Assembly: GCF_022749195.1 (NCBI RefSeq)
Contig: NZ_CP094226.1
Span: forward strand, 1,700,001-1,764,000
Origin: Streptococcus oralis
GTDB lineage: Bacteria; Bacillota; Bacilli; Lactobacillales; Streptococcaceae
Length of the DNA: 64,000 bases
Direction of reading: 5' to 3'
Shown: positions 26,969 to 36,410 of the stretch, piece by piece
Layout of the letters: each line of letters starts with the position of its first letter
How positions within the stretch are numbered: the first letter of the stretch is position 1
Program-made: the position numbers and the translations under genes
The notes under the pieces: model-generated
What the model was told of the DNA's origin: nothing
Database searches by the model: none
What the model saw: only the letters and a program-made list of their open reading frames with translations

Positions 26969-29503
26969 TTATAATTTTTGTTTGAACTCAACTAAGACAT
27001 TCATAGCCTGCATAGGTGTCATATTGTACACATCCAGTTTAGCTAATTCTGCTAGGATAGGATGTTCTTCAGGCGCATCAAAGAGTGACATCTGCTCTGT
27101 GACAGCACTTGTTTCTCTAATGGGAACAGGACTTTCCGTCCCTTGATTCTCCAGTTGGGTCAAAATCTTATCCGCCCTTGCTAAAAGTTCTGCTGGTAAA
27201 CCAGCAATCTTAGCAACGTGGATACCATAGGATTTGTCAGCTGGCCCTGGTTCAATCTTGTGAAGGAAGGTAACCTGTCCATCCTGCTCCAAGGTTGCCA
27301 CGTGGACATTGACCAAGTGTTCCAAACTGGACTCCAGACTAGTCAACTCATGATAGTGGGTCGCAAAGAGGGTTTTAGCTCCGATATGTTTATGGATGTA
27401 TTCGATGATGGACTGGGCGAGAGCCATCCCGTCATAAGTTGCCGTTCCCCGTCCCAATTCATCGAAGAGAATCAAGGAGTCCTTGGTCGCATGCGAAATG
27501 GCATTGTTGGCCTCCATCATCTCCACCATGAAGGTTGATTGACCTGAAACCAAGTCATCTGCTGCTCCGATACGGGTAAAGATGGCATCGAAGATCGGCA
27601 AATGGGCGCTTTCTGCCGGCACATAAGAACCCAGCTGGGCCATAACCGCCGTCATGGCTAGCTGGCGCATGTAGGTTGACTTCCCGCTCATGTTGGGTCC
27701 CGTAATCAGTTGAATGCTGGTATCTTCTGACATCTGGATACTGTTTGGAATGTAGGTCTGCGCTCCCATAACCTTTTCGACGACAGCATGGCGACCTTTC
27801 TGGATAGCGATTTGTGAATCCTCTCCAAACTCAGGTCGAATCAAATGCTGGGTTTCAGCCACAACTGCCAGACTTTGCAAAACATCAACCGTCGCAATTC
27901 CTTGGGCTAAAGCCTGCAAACGCTGGATGTACTTGCTGACTTCCTCACGGATGCGCATAAAGATTTCATATTCTAGGTTGGCTGACTTCTCACGCGCCTC
28001 CAGCATATCTCCCTCGATACGGGCCAATTCTTCGGTACCAAAGCGTTCCGAGTTTTTCAGCGTTGCCTTGCGGAAAAAGTGGGCTGGCACATTTCCCAGT
28101 TGCGAATTGGTCACATGGAAATAGTAGCCGTCCTTTTTATTGTAGTCAATCTTAAGCGTGCTGATGCCAGAGTTTTCTCTCTCCTTAGCCTCAATCTCAG
28201 CAATCCAGCTAGTCCCTTCTCTGAGTACACGACGGTATTTATCCAAGGTCTCATCAAATCCCGTCCGGATAATGCCACCTTCCGTAATCACGTGAGGGGC
28301 TTCAGGGGCTATCGCTGCGCTAATCAAGCTCTCTAACTCTGGAATGGCATCCAACTGTGCGATGAGATAGGCTAAAGCAGGCTGCTCCATTCCCTCTAAA
28401 ATCGCCCGAATCCTTGGCACACTAGATAAGGTAGTCGCCAACTGCAAGAGATCCTTGGGATTGGTCTTGCCAAACGAAACCCGACTAGCCAAGCGTTCGA
28501 TATCATAAACACCCTTGAGACTGTCCGTTAAATCACTACGCTCAAAGAAGTGGTCAAGAAATACCTGCACCACCTCTTGACGCTGGACGATTCGCTCCTT
28601 ATCAATCAAAGGACGATGAATCCAAGAACGCAAGAGCCGCATGCCCATAGCCGTCTTGGTTTCATCCAAAAGCCAGAAAAGACTCCCCTGCTTCTTGCCT
28701 GAACGGGCATTCTCAACCAAATCCAGACTAGCCTTGGTCGCATAATCCATCTGCAAGAAATCTTTGATTTCATAGCGGATAACTGGTTTAAGATGGTTCA
28801 ATTCCCGCATCTGGGTCCGATGAACATACTGGAGGAGCTTACTAGCTGCTGCTTGCTCCACAGCTGCCAATCGTGGATCCAGTAAATGAATATCCTCAAA
28901 ACCTTCTTTCTCATAAGAAAGCACCAAATTCATCTGACAGCTGAAAATTTGTTCTTCTTCCTCAGACAAGTCATAACCCAGCACCACTTCACGAGCCTTG
29001 AGGTTACGGATTTCCCCACAAACCAACGTGAAATCCAATAGCCCCGTCACATAAAAGTCACCCGTCACTAGATCCATATAAGCCAGACCAAATTGATTGC
29101 CATCGCGATCTACGGCAACCAAGAAATTATTCTGACTATCCGGCTTACTGCTATCGACGACCGTCCCAGGTGTGATGACCTGGACCACCTCTCGCTTGAC
29201 AACACCAACTGCTTGTTTGGGATCTTCCATCTGCTCGGCTATGGCTACCTTATAGCCCTGCTCGATCAATACGTCGATATACTGCTGGGCAGAATGATAG
29301 GGGACACCCGCCATGGGTATCGGATTTTCTGCATTTTTATTCCGACTTGTTAAGGAAATTTCTAAAATTTGCGCTGCATTAATTGCATCTTCATAGAACA
29401 ACTCGTAAAAATCACCCATTCGAAAAAGCAAAAAAGCATCTGGGTATTGTTTTTTAATATCCACATACTGTTGCATGCCGGGTGATAGCTTTTCTGTTGC
29501 CAT
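26969..29503 (-). CDS. mutS: DNA mismatch repair protein MutS (HexA)
   Basis: An 844-aa mismatch sensor. The N-terminal domain has the mismatch-reading GDFYELF motif. Connector, lever and clamp domains follow, then the ATPase with [13 protein letters not shown] (Walker A), [12 protein letters not shown] and ATHYHEL. Start chosen at [13 protein letters not shown] (29503), with SD AAGGAGAG; the frame extends 13 codons further into a hairpin. It lies downstream of argR; a hairpin between them may reduce read-through. Confidence 0.96.
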   Translation of the reverse strand: MATEKLSPGMQQYVDIKKQYPDAFLLFRMGDFYELFYEDAINAAQILEISLTSRNKNAENPIPMAGVPYHSAQQYIDVLIEQGYKVAIAEQMEDPKQAVGVVKREVVQVITPGTVVDSSKPDSQNNFLVAVDRDGNQFGLAYMDLVTGDFYVTGLLDFTLVCGEIRNLKAREVVLGYDLSEEEEQIFSCQMNLVLSYEKEGFEDIHLLDPRLAAVEQAAASKLLQYVHRTQMRELNHLKPVIRYEIKDFLQMDYATKASLDLVENARSGKKQGSLFWLLDETKTAMGMRLLRSWIHRPLIDKERIVQRQEVVQVFLDHFFERSDLTDSLKGVYDIERLASRVSFGKTNPKDLLQLATTLSSVPRIRAILEGMEQPALAYLIAQLDAIPELESLISAAIAPEAPHVITEGGIIRTGFDETLDKYRRVLREGTSWIAEIEAKERENSGISTLKIDYNKKDGYYFHVTNSQLGNVPAHFFRKATLKNSERFGTEELARIEGDMLEAREKSANLEYEIFMRIREEVSKYIQRLQALAQGIATVDVLQSLAVVAETQHLIRPEFGEDSQIAIQKGRHAVVEKVMGAQTYIPNSIQMSEDTSIQLITGPNMSGKSTYMRQLAMTAVMAQLGSYVPAESAHLPIFDAIFTRIGAADDLVSGQSTFMVEMMEANNAISHATKDSLILFDELGRGTATYDGMALAQSIIEYIHKHIGAKTLFATHYHELTSLESSLEHLVNVHVATLEQDGQVTFLHKIEPGPADKSYGIHVAKIAGLPAELLARADKILTQLENQGTESPVPIRETSAVTEQMSLFDAPEEHPILAELAKLDVYNMTPMQAMNVLVEFKQKL

Positions 29504-29527
29504 TTTCCGTCTCTCCTTGCTAAAAAT

Positions 29528-29557
29528 AAGTCTTGAGAGCAACTCCCAAGACCTTAT
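29528..29557 (-). terminator. Hairpin between argR and mutS
   Basis: On the minus strand GTCTTGGGAG and CTCTCAAGAC form a stem followed by TTATTTTT, just after the argR stop and just before the mutS SD. It may attenuate read-through from argR into mutS. Confidence 0.65.
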
Positions 29558-30000
29558 TTATCTTTCATCAAATCTAGCAAACGATCTTCCATCAGCTTGG
29601 CAACGTGCTGGTCTCGACAAATAATCAATAAGGTATTAGCACCAGCAACCGTTCCTAAAATCCATTCATCCTTGTTTGCATCTACAATGTTTGCTAAGAC
29701 TGCAGCTTCCCCAAGTTTGGTATGAAGTACCAAGGTGAACTCTGCTCTTGCAACACCTTCTAAGTGATGAGACAAAAACTCAACTAAATCAATCTTATCT
29801 GTCTCATTTGCTAGTACATAATACACCATATCATTTTTCTTAACCTTGGTCAAGCCGATTTCACGCAAATCACGTGACAAAGTCGTTTGTGTCACATAAA
29901 CATTACGAGCTTCTAAACGATCTTGAATCTCTTTTTGTGTCCCAAGTTTTTCTTCGGTGATCATCTTTTTAATCAATTGATGCCGTTCTCTTTTTCTCAT
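29554..30000 (-). CDS. argR: Arginine repressor ArgR/AhrC family
   Basis: A 148-aa protein with an N-terminal winged helix ([35 protein letters not shown]) and a C-terminal arginine-binding hexamerisation domain ([26 protein letters not shown]). It controls arginine uptake and synthesis genes; streptococci often carry two or three paralogues that work together. argS lies divergently and argGH is about 31 kb away in the window. A TGAATATTTATAACA sequence just upstream (30015-30029) is a possible self-control ARG box. Confidence 0.93.
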   Translation of the reverse strand: MRKRERHQLIKKMITEEKLGTQKEIQDRLEARNVYVTQTTLSRDLREIGLTKVKKNDMVYYVLANETDKIDLVEFLSHHLEGVARAEFTLVLHTKLGEAAVLANIVDANKDEWILGTVAGANTLLIICRDQHVAKLMEDRLLDLMKDK

Positions 30001-30154
30001 ATTATCCTCTTAAGTGAATATTTATAACAAGTTTTACATTTATTTTATAACTATATTATACCAAAAAAACTAGATAATTCAAAAAAATTCTTTTCTTTCT
30101 CAAAAAATGTAGTAAATTGTGTTAAAATAGTAAAAAAGCCCAAAAGGAGCCCTT

Positions 30155-31846
30155 ATGAATACAAAAGAATTGATTGCTAGCGAGTTGGCTAGCGTCATTG
30201 ATAGCCTGGACCAAGAGGCTATTTTAAATTTACTGGAAACACCTAAAAACTCAGAAATGGGAGACATCGCCTTCCCTGCCTTTTCTCTAGCAAAGGTCGC
30301 GCGTAAAGCTCCGCAAATGATCGCAGCAGATATTGCTGAAAAAATCAATAGTCATGCCTTTGAAAAGGTTGTTGCTACTGGACCTTACGTTAACTTTTTC
30401 CTTGATAAATCTGCTATTTCGGCTCAGGTATTACAGGATGTTATCACTGAAAAAGATCACTATGCTGACCAAACCATTGGCAAGCAAGAAAATGTCGTTA
30501 TCGATATGTCTAGTCCCAATATCGCAAAACCATTCTCTATTGGGCACTTGCGTTCAACAGTTATCGGAGATAGCTTATCACATATTTTCCAAAAAATCGG
30601 TTATCAAACGGTCAAGGTCAACCACCTAGGAGACTGGGGCAAACAGTTTGGAATGTTGATCGTTGCCTACAAGAAATGGGGAAATGAAGAAGCCGTTAAA
30701 GCACATCCAATCGATGAACTTCTTAAACTCTACGTTCGCATCAATGCTGAAGCTGAAAAAGACCCTAGCTTGGATGAAGAAGCACGCGAATGGTTCCGCA
30801 AACTGGAAAATGGAGATGAGGAAGCCCTCGCTCTCTGGCAATGGTTCCGTGATGAAAGTTTAGTGGAATTCAACCGCCTTTACAATGAATTGCAAGTTGA
30901 TTTTGACAGCTACAACGGAGAAGCCTTCTACAATGATAAGATGGATGCTGTTGTAGACATTCTCGCTGAAAAAGGACTTCTTGTTGAGTCAGAAGGGGCT
31001 CAAGTTGTGAATCTTGAGAAATATGGAATTGAACATCCAGCCCTTATCAAAAAATCTGATGGTGCAACTCTCTATATCACACGTGACTTGGCTGCAGCCC
31101 TCTACCGTAAAAACGAATACCAATTTGCAAAATCCATCTATGTTGTTGGTCAAGAGCAATCTGCCCACTTCAAACAACTCAAGGCAGTACTACAAGAGAT
31201 GGGCTACGATTGGAGCCAAGACATTGTCCATGTTCCATTTGGATTGGTAACAAAAGAAGGGAAAAAACTCTCTACTCGTAAAGGAAATGTCATCTTGCTA
31301 GAACCGACTATCGCTGAGGCTGTTAGTCGTGCCAAAGCCCAAATCGAGGCGAAAAATCCTGAGTTAGAAAATAAAGACCAAGTTGCCCACGCTGTTGGAG
31401 TTGGGGCTATCAAGTTCTATGATCTTAAGACCGACCGTACAAATGGATATGACTTCGACCTTGAAGCTATGGTATCCTTTGAAGGAGAAACTGGACCTTA
31501 CGTTCAATACGCCTACGCTCGTATCCAATCTATCTTGCGCAAAGCCGATTTCAAGCCAGATACAGTTGGCAACTACAGCCTGAATGATGCTGAAAGCTGG
31601 GAAATCATAAAACTACTCCAAGACTTTCCACGTATTATCAATCGTGCAGCAGATAACTTTGAACCTTCTATCATTGCGAAATTTGCGATTAGTCTTGCTC
31701 AAGCCTTTAACAAATATTATGCACATACACGTATCCTAGATGAAAGTCCTGAGCGCGACAGTCGTCTAGCACTCAGCTACGCAACCGCAGTGGTCCTCAA
31801 AGAAGCCCTTCGTTTGCTCGGAGTAGAAGCGCCGGAGAAGATGTGA
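30155..31846 (+). CDS. argS: Arginyl-tRNA synthetase
   Basis: A 563-aa class I aminoacyl-tRNA synthetase charging tRNA-Arg. It has the N-terminal Add1 domain (1-110), the HIGH-type motif SIGHLRS, the KMSKS-like motif GKKLSTRKG and a C-terminal all-helical DALR anticodon domain ending [18 protein letters not shown] before ATG. Divergent from argR. Its stop codon overlaps the first unit of a tandem hairpin array. Confidence 0.96.
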   Translation: MNTKELIASELASVIDSLDQEAILNLLETPKNSEMGDIAFPAFSLAKVARKAPQMIAADIAEKINSHAFEKVVATGPYVNFFLDKSAISAQVLQDVITEKDHYADQTIGKQENVVIDMSSPNIAKPFSIGHLRSTVIGDSLSHIFQKIGYQTVKVNHLGDWGKQFGMLIVAYKKWGNEEAVKAHPIDELLKLYVRINAEAEKDPSLDEEAREWFRKLENGDEEALALWQWFRDESLVEFNRLYNELQVDFDSYNGEAFYNDKMDAVVDILAEKGLLVESEGAQVVNLEKYGIEHPALIKKSDGATLYITRDLAAALYRKNEYQFAKSIYVVGQEQSAHFKQLKAVLQEMGYDWSQDIVHVPFGLVTKEGKKLSTRKGNVILLEPTIAEAVSRAKAQIEAKNPELENKDQVAHAVGVGAIKFYDLKTDRTNGYDFDLEAMVSFEGETGPYVQYAYARIQSILRKADFKPDTVGNYSLNDAESWEIIKLLQDFPRIINRAADNFEPSIIAKFAISLAQAFNKYYAHTRILDESPERDSRLALSYATAVVLKEALRLLGVEAPEKM

Positions 31847-32047
31847 TTCAGTACTAACAATTGGAACTAAAGTTCCTAATTGTTAGACGCTAGCCGCTAT
31901 ATGCGGACTAGCTAACTGCTTCACTAGTCATGGCCCCTAAATATAATCGATTTAGAGGCCATGACGTCGTAACTATAGTGATTTGACTTGGCGCTTCACT
32001 AATTCACCTAACCAAATAATATCGATTTGGTTAGGCTCATGTCGTAA
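31845..32047 (+). repeat. Tandem hairpin array, 75-bp units with covarying stems
   Basis: Two units with exact 75-bp spacing: GCTTCACTA (31918, 31993), a hairpin (31927-31965; 32007-32035) with 7-base loop ATAATCG or AATATCG and AAAT/ATTT at the top of the stem, then GTCGTAA (31966, 32041). The lower stems differ in sequence (GTCATGGCC/GGCCATGAC versus CCTAACC/GGTTAGG) but pair fully in both. A degenerate earlier unit starts GATTCAGTA at 31845 (covering the argS stop) with a 14-bp hairpin at 31854-31886. A further hairpin (GCTAGCCGC/GCGGACTAGC) lies at 31889-31912. No T tract follows any of them. Confidence 0.75.
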
Positions 32048-32183
32048 TCTTTTAATCACTTGATTGTAAAGCAGTCTGAAAGATTGAGGCAAAATAACAT
32101 TTATATTTTGTTCGGCCTTGCAGCTATTCAATGAAACACTTTATTCACTTTTACTATTTATTTATCACACTGGGAGATTCCTT
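32048..32183 (+). other. Intergenic stretch before the 82-aa membrane protein
   Basis: AT-rich sequence after the hairpin array. It probably holds the promoter for the next gene but no clear -35/-10 pair stands out. Open frame upstream of 32184 lacks an SD. Confidence 0.4.
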
Positions 32184-32429
32184 ATGAGCCAATATGCTTA
32201 TATCCTCGTTGTACTTAGCTTGGTTTTCCTTTTTCTGCTCAATAAGTACGAGAAGGAAAGACTTCAAAGGCTCTACCAAGAGCAACTCTTGAAGGACGAG
32301 ACATTTAGATCTGACATCAAAGAGAAAATTCACACGACTGAAAATATCAATGATGTCATTGCGCATATCAATAAAACTTACCATCTGGGAATGTTGCTCT
32401 CAAAAGACGTCACAGATCAATTGAAATAA
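32184..32429 (+). CDS. Small single-span membrane protein, unknown
   Basis: An 81-aa protein. One N-terminal membrane helix (about 4-20; YAYILVVLSLVFLFLL) is followed by a charged, helical cytoplasmic tail (KYEKERLQRLYQEQ, IHTTENINDVIAHINKTY). Start ATG 32184 has SD GGGAG; the frame is open upstream without an SD. A strong terminator follows directly, so it is transcribed alone. I do not recognise a family with known function. Confidence 0.7.
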   Translation: MSQYAYILVVLSLVFLFLLNKYEKERLQRLYQEQLLKDETFRSDIKEKIHTTENINDVIAHINKTYHLGMLLSKDVTDQLK

Positions 32430-32431
32430 TC

Positions 32432-32465
32432 AAAATCCGAGAAGTTTTCTTCTCGGATTTTTTTA
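32432..32465 (+). terminator. Terminator after the 81-aa protein gene
   Basis: AAATCCGAGAAG and CTTCTCGGATTT form a perfect stem with a TTTT loop, followed by T residues. Confidence 0.9.
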
Positions 32466-32547
32466 GGCTTAACCATATTCTCCTTAGGGTAATTTCATTA
32501 ATTCATGTAAGTTTTTCTGTAATTTTCTATATTTTTTCAAAATATTC

Positions 32548-32576
32548 TTGCATTTCTTTTATGTTTTTTGTAGAAT
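32548..32576 (+). promoter_or_regulatory. Promoter of the Nramp-like gene
   Basis: TTGCAT (32548-32553), 17 bases, TAGAAT (32571-32576), about 50 bases before the start codon. Confidence 0.65.
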
Positions 32577-32628
32577 AGTAGCTATCTATTCAGATTATTC
32601 TGAAAATTCAAAAATAGGAGCGTTTATT

Positions 32629-33891
32629 ATGTCACAAGTTACGTTATCAAACCAGTCAACCTGGGCAAGCAAACTAAAGGCAATGGGGCCAGGAATCCTA
32701 ATGGCTTCTGCTGCCGTTGGAGGTTCTCACATTGTATCCTCTACTCAAGCTGGTGGCTCTTATGGTTGGTCACTACTTCTCTTGGTTATCTTGGCCAATG
32801 TCTTTAAATACCCATTTTTCCGTTTTGGCGCTGAATATACTGCTGACACTGGTAAAACCTTGGTCGAAGGCTACGCCGAAAAAGGGAGACTCTATCTCTG
32901 GATTTTCTTTGTCCTCAATGTCTTCTCTGCCATGGTCAACACAGCTGGAGTCGCTATCCTTTGCTCTGCCATCATCGCTAGCGCCTTCCCAATGATCGGT
33001 CTTAGCATCACTCAATGGTCTCTTATCCTTGTTGCAGTCATTTGGGCCATGCTACTCTTTGGTGGTTACAAACTATTGGATGGTATGGCAAAATGGATCA
33101 TGTCTGCTTTGACCATTGCAACTGTTCTTGCAGTTATCATTGCTGCAATTAAACATCCAGAATACAGCTCTGATTTTGTCGAAAAGACACCCTGGCAAAT
33201 GGCGGCCCTCCCTTTCATCGTTTCCCTCTTAGGATGGATGCCTGCTCCTATTGAAATTTCAGCCATCAATTCACTCTGGTCTGCTGAAAAGAAAAAGACC
33301 GTCAACTTTAATACAGCGGACGCACTTTTCGACTTTAACGTTGGTTACATTGGAACTGCTATCCTAGCTGTATTCTTCGTGGCACTAGGAGCACTGATTC
33401 AGTATCCTACTGGGCAGGCAGTTGAAGCTGCTTCAGCCAAGTACATTTCTCAATTTGTTGGTATGTATGCCTCTGTTCTTGGAGAATGGTCCCGTTATTT
33501 GATTACCTTTATCGCCTTTCTCTGTATCTTTGGAACAGTCATCACCGTTATCGATGGTTACTCTCGTGTCAATCAGGAATCGCTACGACTCTTGATTCGT
33601 CAAAAAGAGGATACTCGTAAATCTTTGAACATCTGGATGACCATTACCGCTATCATTGGTATCGTAATTATTAAATTCTTTGCTGGTCAAGTTTCCACCA
33701 TGCTTCGCTTTGCCATGATTGGTTCTTTCCTGACCACACCATTCTTCGCTCTCTTGAACTATGTTTTGGTGACACGTGAGAATAAAAATCTTCCTTCTTG
33801 GCTAAAACTCCTCGCTATCGCAGGATTGATTTTCCTCTTTGGCTTCGCTATCTTCTTTATCTATGCACTTGCCATCGGAAAAGCAGGATAG
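32629..33891 (+). CDS. Nramp-like transporter lacking the usual metal-binding motif
   Basis: A 420-aa protein with about 11 membrane helices and the Nramp fold signature at the start (MGPGILMASAAVGGSH). In true Nramp Mn/Fe transporters TM1 has DPGN; here the aligned place reads GGSH, and TM6 reads GWMPAPIEIS instead of the MPHN-type motif. It therefore belongs to a divergent Nramp-like subfamily whose substrate may not be Mn2+ or Fe2+. Start chosen at MSQVTLSNQ (32629) with SD AGGAG; the frame upstream covers the promoter. Monocistronic with a terminator. Confidence 0.8.
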   Translation: MSQVTLSNQSTWASKLKAMGPGILMASAAVGGSHIVSSTQAGGSYGWSLLLLVILANVFKYPFFRFGAEYTADTGKTLVEGYAEKGRLYLWIFFVLNVFSAMVNTAGVAILCSAIIASAFPMIGLSITQWSLILVAVIWAMLLFGGYKLLDGMAKWIMSALTIATVLAVIIAAIKHPEYSSDFVEKTPWQMAALPFIVSLLGWMPAPIEISAINSLWSAEKKKTVNFNTADALFDFNVGYIGTAILAVFFVALGALIQYPTGQAVEAASAKYISQFVGMYASVLGEWSRYLITFIAFLCIFGTVITVIDGYSRVNQESLRLLIRQKEDTRKSLNIWMTITAIIGIVIIKFFAGQVSTMLRFAMIGSFLTTPFFALLNYVLVTRENKNLPSWLKLLAIAGLIFLFGFAIFFIYALAIGKAG

Positions 33892-33897
33892 TATATA

Positions 33898-33926
33898 AAA
33901 CGGCGCCCTTACGGGGTGCTTTTTGC
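33898..33926 (+). terminator. Terminator of the Nramp-like gene
   Basis: GGCGCCC / GGGGTGC-type stem with a TTAC loop followed by TTTTTG, right after the stop codon. Confidence 0.75.
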
Positions 33927-33931
33927 ATACA

Positions 33932-33961
33932 CAAAAAGCAGTTGAAAATCTCAACTGCCCC
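33932..33961 (-). terminator. Terminator of nrdI
   Basis: On the minus strand GCAGTTGAGA and TTTTCAACTGC form a stem followed by TTTTTG, just after nrdI. Confidence 0.75.
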
Positions 33962-33972
33962 TCAGTACTACT

Positions 33973-34443
33973 TTATTTTTCTATTTCTAACTCATACAAA
34001 TCTGCAATGATCGCTGCGACTTTTTTAATATCTCCCAGCATCCCACGCATTTCAAAGTCTGCTAGGACCGGGAAGCCAAAACGCTGGCTGTACTGCTTAG
34101 CTGTCAGGCAGTATTGATTGTTAAAATTGCGGTTGCCAGAACCCACTACCCCAAAACACTTACTAGCATTGTCCCCATAGGCGATAAAGTCGCCCACTGG
34201 AGTCGTCAGGATCTCAACATCGCCATTATCGACACCATTTCCACCTTCTAGATAGGTTGGTAAAAAGGCGACATAAGGATGGTCCATCTCAAAGAAATCT
34301 TTCCCTTCCTTGACCAGATCCTTGATATGGATTTTTTGGACCTCAATTTCTTCGTACTGAGACAAGAGATAGTCCTTGAGTCGGGTTACAAAACTCTCTG
34401 TATTCCCACTCAGACTGATATAAACTAAGGATATTTTTTTCAT
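33973..34443 (-). CDS. nrdI: Flavodoxin-like ribonucleotide reductase maturation protein NrdI
   Basis: A 156-aa flavoprotein that supplies oxidant for the manganese cofactor of class Ib ribonucleotide reductase. The FMN-phosphate loop is SLSGNTESF (residues about 10-18). [14 protein letters not shown] is the NrdI signature separating it from true flavodoxins. nrdE, nrdF and nrdH are not next to it, as in related streptococci. It is monocistronic with its own terminator; the gene upstream has a terminator too. Confidence 0.9.
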   Translation of the reverse strand: MKKISLVYISLSGNTESFVTRLKDYLLSQYEEIEVQKIHIKDLVKEGKDFFEMDHPYVAFLPTYLEGGNGVDNGDVEILTTPVGDFIAYGDNASKCFGVVGSGNRNFNNQYCLTAKQYSQRFGFPVLADFEMRGMLGDIKKVAAIIADLYELEIEK

Positions 34444-34473
34444 ATTGACCTCGATTTTTATGTTTACGATATA

Positions 34474-34512
34474 AAAAGAACTACCAAGATTGTAACTTGA
34501 TAGTTCTTTTTT
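34474..34512 (-). terminator. Terminator of the 34521-35054 gene
   Basis: On the minus strand AAAGAACTATCAAG and CTTGGTAGTTCTTTTT-type arms pair, followed by T residues; similar to the adh terminator. Confidence 0.8.
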
Positions 34513-34520
34513 GTCAATAC

Positions 34521-35054
34521 TTAGGCAACTTCTTCTGCTTCGGCTTCTTCAGCCAAATCTTTTTGCTGGCGCCACATCTTGTAGAATACCAAGGCTAAAA
34601 AGAGGACGTTGATGATGATGAACAAAATATTCGTTCCTTGTGCTAATGCTCCCATTCCTAAGCCGAGGGTAGTATCTTTGATTAATTGAACTGCATCTTG
34701 AACATTCATATAGCTATAAACCAAACCAACAATAGCTAGTAGAACATAGCCAATATAAGCATAGTTTGCAAATTGGACGTTTTTACGAACTAAGAACACA
34801 AAGGCTACCACAACTAAAATAGCAGATAAAACAATCAAAACTACATTAAAAATTGAGTGCGATGACGCTGTTACTTGGTAAGTATAGTTGACTGTGTCTT
34901 CTAATTGCTGAGCAGTAAGCGTCCCGCTATTCGCCAGACTAGCACGAAGCACATCTTTACTTGGCAATGGACTCAAGATTCCAAATAATGACATAGATGA
35001 AATAAGGGCTGATAGGACTAACAAGACCCAAAGATAAATAGGATTCTTTTTCAT
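34521..35054 (-). CDS. Four-helix membrane protein, unknown
   Basis: A 177-aa protein with four membrane segments (about 8-28, 68-92, 100-120, 138-160), an extracytoplasmic region between the first two (about 29-65), and an acidic C-terminus. Start at MKKNPIYLW (35054): SD GGAGG lies 5 bases upstream, and the earlier ATG (35066) overlaps that SD. It lies next to the two-component genes in the same direction, with a gap of about 60 bases. No family with known function recognised. Confidence 0.75.
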   Translation of the reverse strand: MKKNPIYLWVLLVLSALISSMSLFGILSPLPSKDVLRASLANSGTLTAQQLEDTVNYTYQVTASSHSIFNVVLIVLSAILVVVAFVFLVRKNVQFANYAYIGYVLLAIVGLVYSYMNVQDAVQLIKDTTLGLGMGALAQGTNILFIIINVLFLALVFYKMWRQQKDLAEEAEAEEVA

Positions 35055-35112
35055 GTTTTCCTCCATAAGATATTTTGAACATTATAGCATTTTTTGTACA
35101 GGAATACAACTT

Positions 35113-36399
35113 TTACAAGCTGGTTTCAACTTGTTTGCGATAAGCTTTCGGTGATTTTCCGCACAATTTACGGAAAACCTTGTAGAAATATCCAACATTA
35201 CTGTAACCAACTGCATAGCAAATATCTTCGATACTATCACTGGTCGAAAGCAAGAGTTGTTGCGCCGCCTTAATTCGCTGTTTATTGAGCAATTCCGCAA
35301 AAGTCGAGTTGGTTTCCCTCTTGATCAGCTGACCGAGATAGACAGGATTGATAAAGAGATCCTTGCTAATATCCTTAAGTGAGAGCTCTTTCTGATAATC
35401 ACGCCCAATCACCTCCAGAACGCTCACCACATTTTCATTCATGCGGTACTGGCCAAAGAACTTGGTCAAGGTTTCTTTGATATAGGCAACCAATTCTTCA
35501 AAGGTGTTAATGGCATGGATAGCTTTGACAATCTCGGTCATATCATCTGCTTTTAGGTGTTCAAACAAATTAAAGACATCCATGACAAACTGGGTGAAGA
35601 GCTGCTTCGTGATGGCCACGCGCGGAGTATTCTCCAAAACAACCTTCTCTAGCAGGGTTAATTCCTCGATGATTTGATTGATATTCCCTTGGATAATCAC
35701 CCGATAAATCGGCTCGTAATAAGCAAACAAACTCTCGGATTTTTCTAGATTGACTGAACCGTAGAAAAGGGCTTTTTCAGCGTTGATCTTCCAATTCTCA
35801 AAGGACTGCTGGTAGGGTGCTTCAAATGGTGTCACGACGATGCCATCGAGCGGTTGATCAGAGATAAAAATCTGCCAGTCTTGTCCCAAAACATAGTAAG
35901 GAATGGTAAAAGAACCTTGCTTTTCCTTAGATAGACCAATCCACCAGCTGTCTTTACCTGACAGGTAGTTCGTAAATCCTGTCTCATCCAATTCTTGACT
36001 GAGGGTCTGACTTTGTTCCACCTTTTCCTGAAGCTGTTGCGCAATCTTTTCTAATAAATTGCCCAACTCCACCTTGTCTACTGGCTTAACCAGATAATCC
36101 ACGACACTAAGGTTCATGGCTTTTTTAACGTACTCAAACTCCTGATAACCAGACAGCAAGATATAATAGGTATCTGGAAGTAGCTCTTTCATTTCCCTAA
36201 TCATCTCAAGTCCGGTCTTATCTGGCATGTTGACATCGGAAATGACCACATCTACTGGATTTTTCTTAATATAGTCCAAAGCATCATCTGCGTGATTAGC
36301 TGTTGCGACAACTTGCATATCCCATTTTTCAAAGGGGATTAATCGCTTGAGCCCCTCTGTCACCATGTACTCATCGTCTACTAATAAAACTTTATACAT
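35113..36399 (-). CDS. YesN-type response regulator (AraC output)
   Basis: A 428-aa response regulator. The receiver domain has acidic pair D8-D9, phosphoacceptor D55 (VVISDVNMPD) and K106 region (VDYLVKPVD). A long middle region (about 130-320) is followed by a C-terminal AraC-type double HTH (DICYAVGYSNVGYFYKVFRK, GKSPKAYRKQ). Together with the kinase gene 11 bases upstream it forms a YesM/YesN-type two-component system. In the pneumococcus the matching pair is HK07/RR07 as I recall. The signal is unknown; relatives respond to sugars. Confidence 0.92.
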   Translation of the reverse strand: MYKVLLVDDEYMVTEGLKRLIPFEKWDMQVVATANHADDALDYIKKNPVDVVISDVNMPDKTGLEMIREMKELLPDTYYILLSGYQEFEYVKKAMNLSVVDYLVKPVDKVELGNLLEKIAQQLQEKVEQSQTLSQELDETGFTNYLSGKDSWWIGLSKEKQGSFTIPYYVLGQDWQIFISDQPLDGIVVTPFEAPYQQSFENWKINAEKALFYGSVNLEKSESLFAYYEPIYRVIIQGNINQIIEELTLLEKVVLENTPRVAITKQLFTQFVMDVFNLFEHLKADDMTEIVKAIHAINTFEELVAYIKETLTKFFGQYRMNENVVSVLEVIGRDYQKELSLKDISKDLFINPVYLGQLIKRETNSTFAELLNKQRIKAAQQLLLSTSDSIEDICYAVGYSNVGYFYKVFRKLCGKSPKAYRKQVETSL

Positions 36400-36410
36400 T
36401 TCTACCCTTT

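Noticed and set aside
31854..31886. 14-bp hairpin behind argS as an intrinsic terminator
   Set aside because: No T tract follows on either strand within reach; better explained as part of the hairpin array.
31845..32047. CRISPR array
   Set aside because: Only two to three units, and the variable part is a self-complementary stem rather than a unique spacer; no cas genes.
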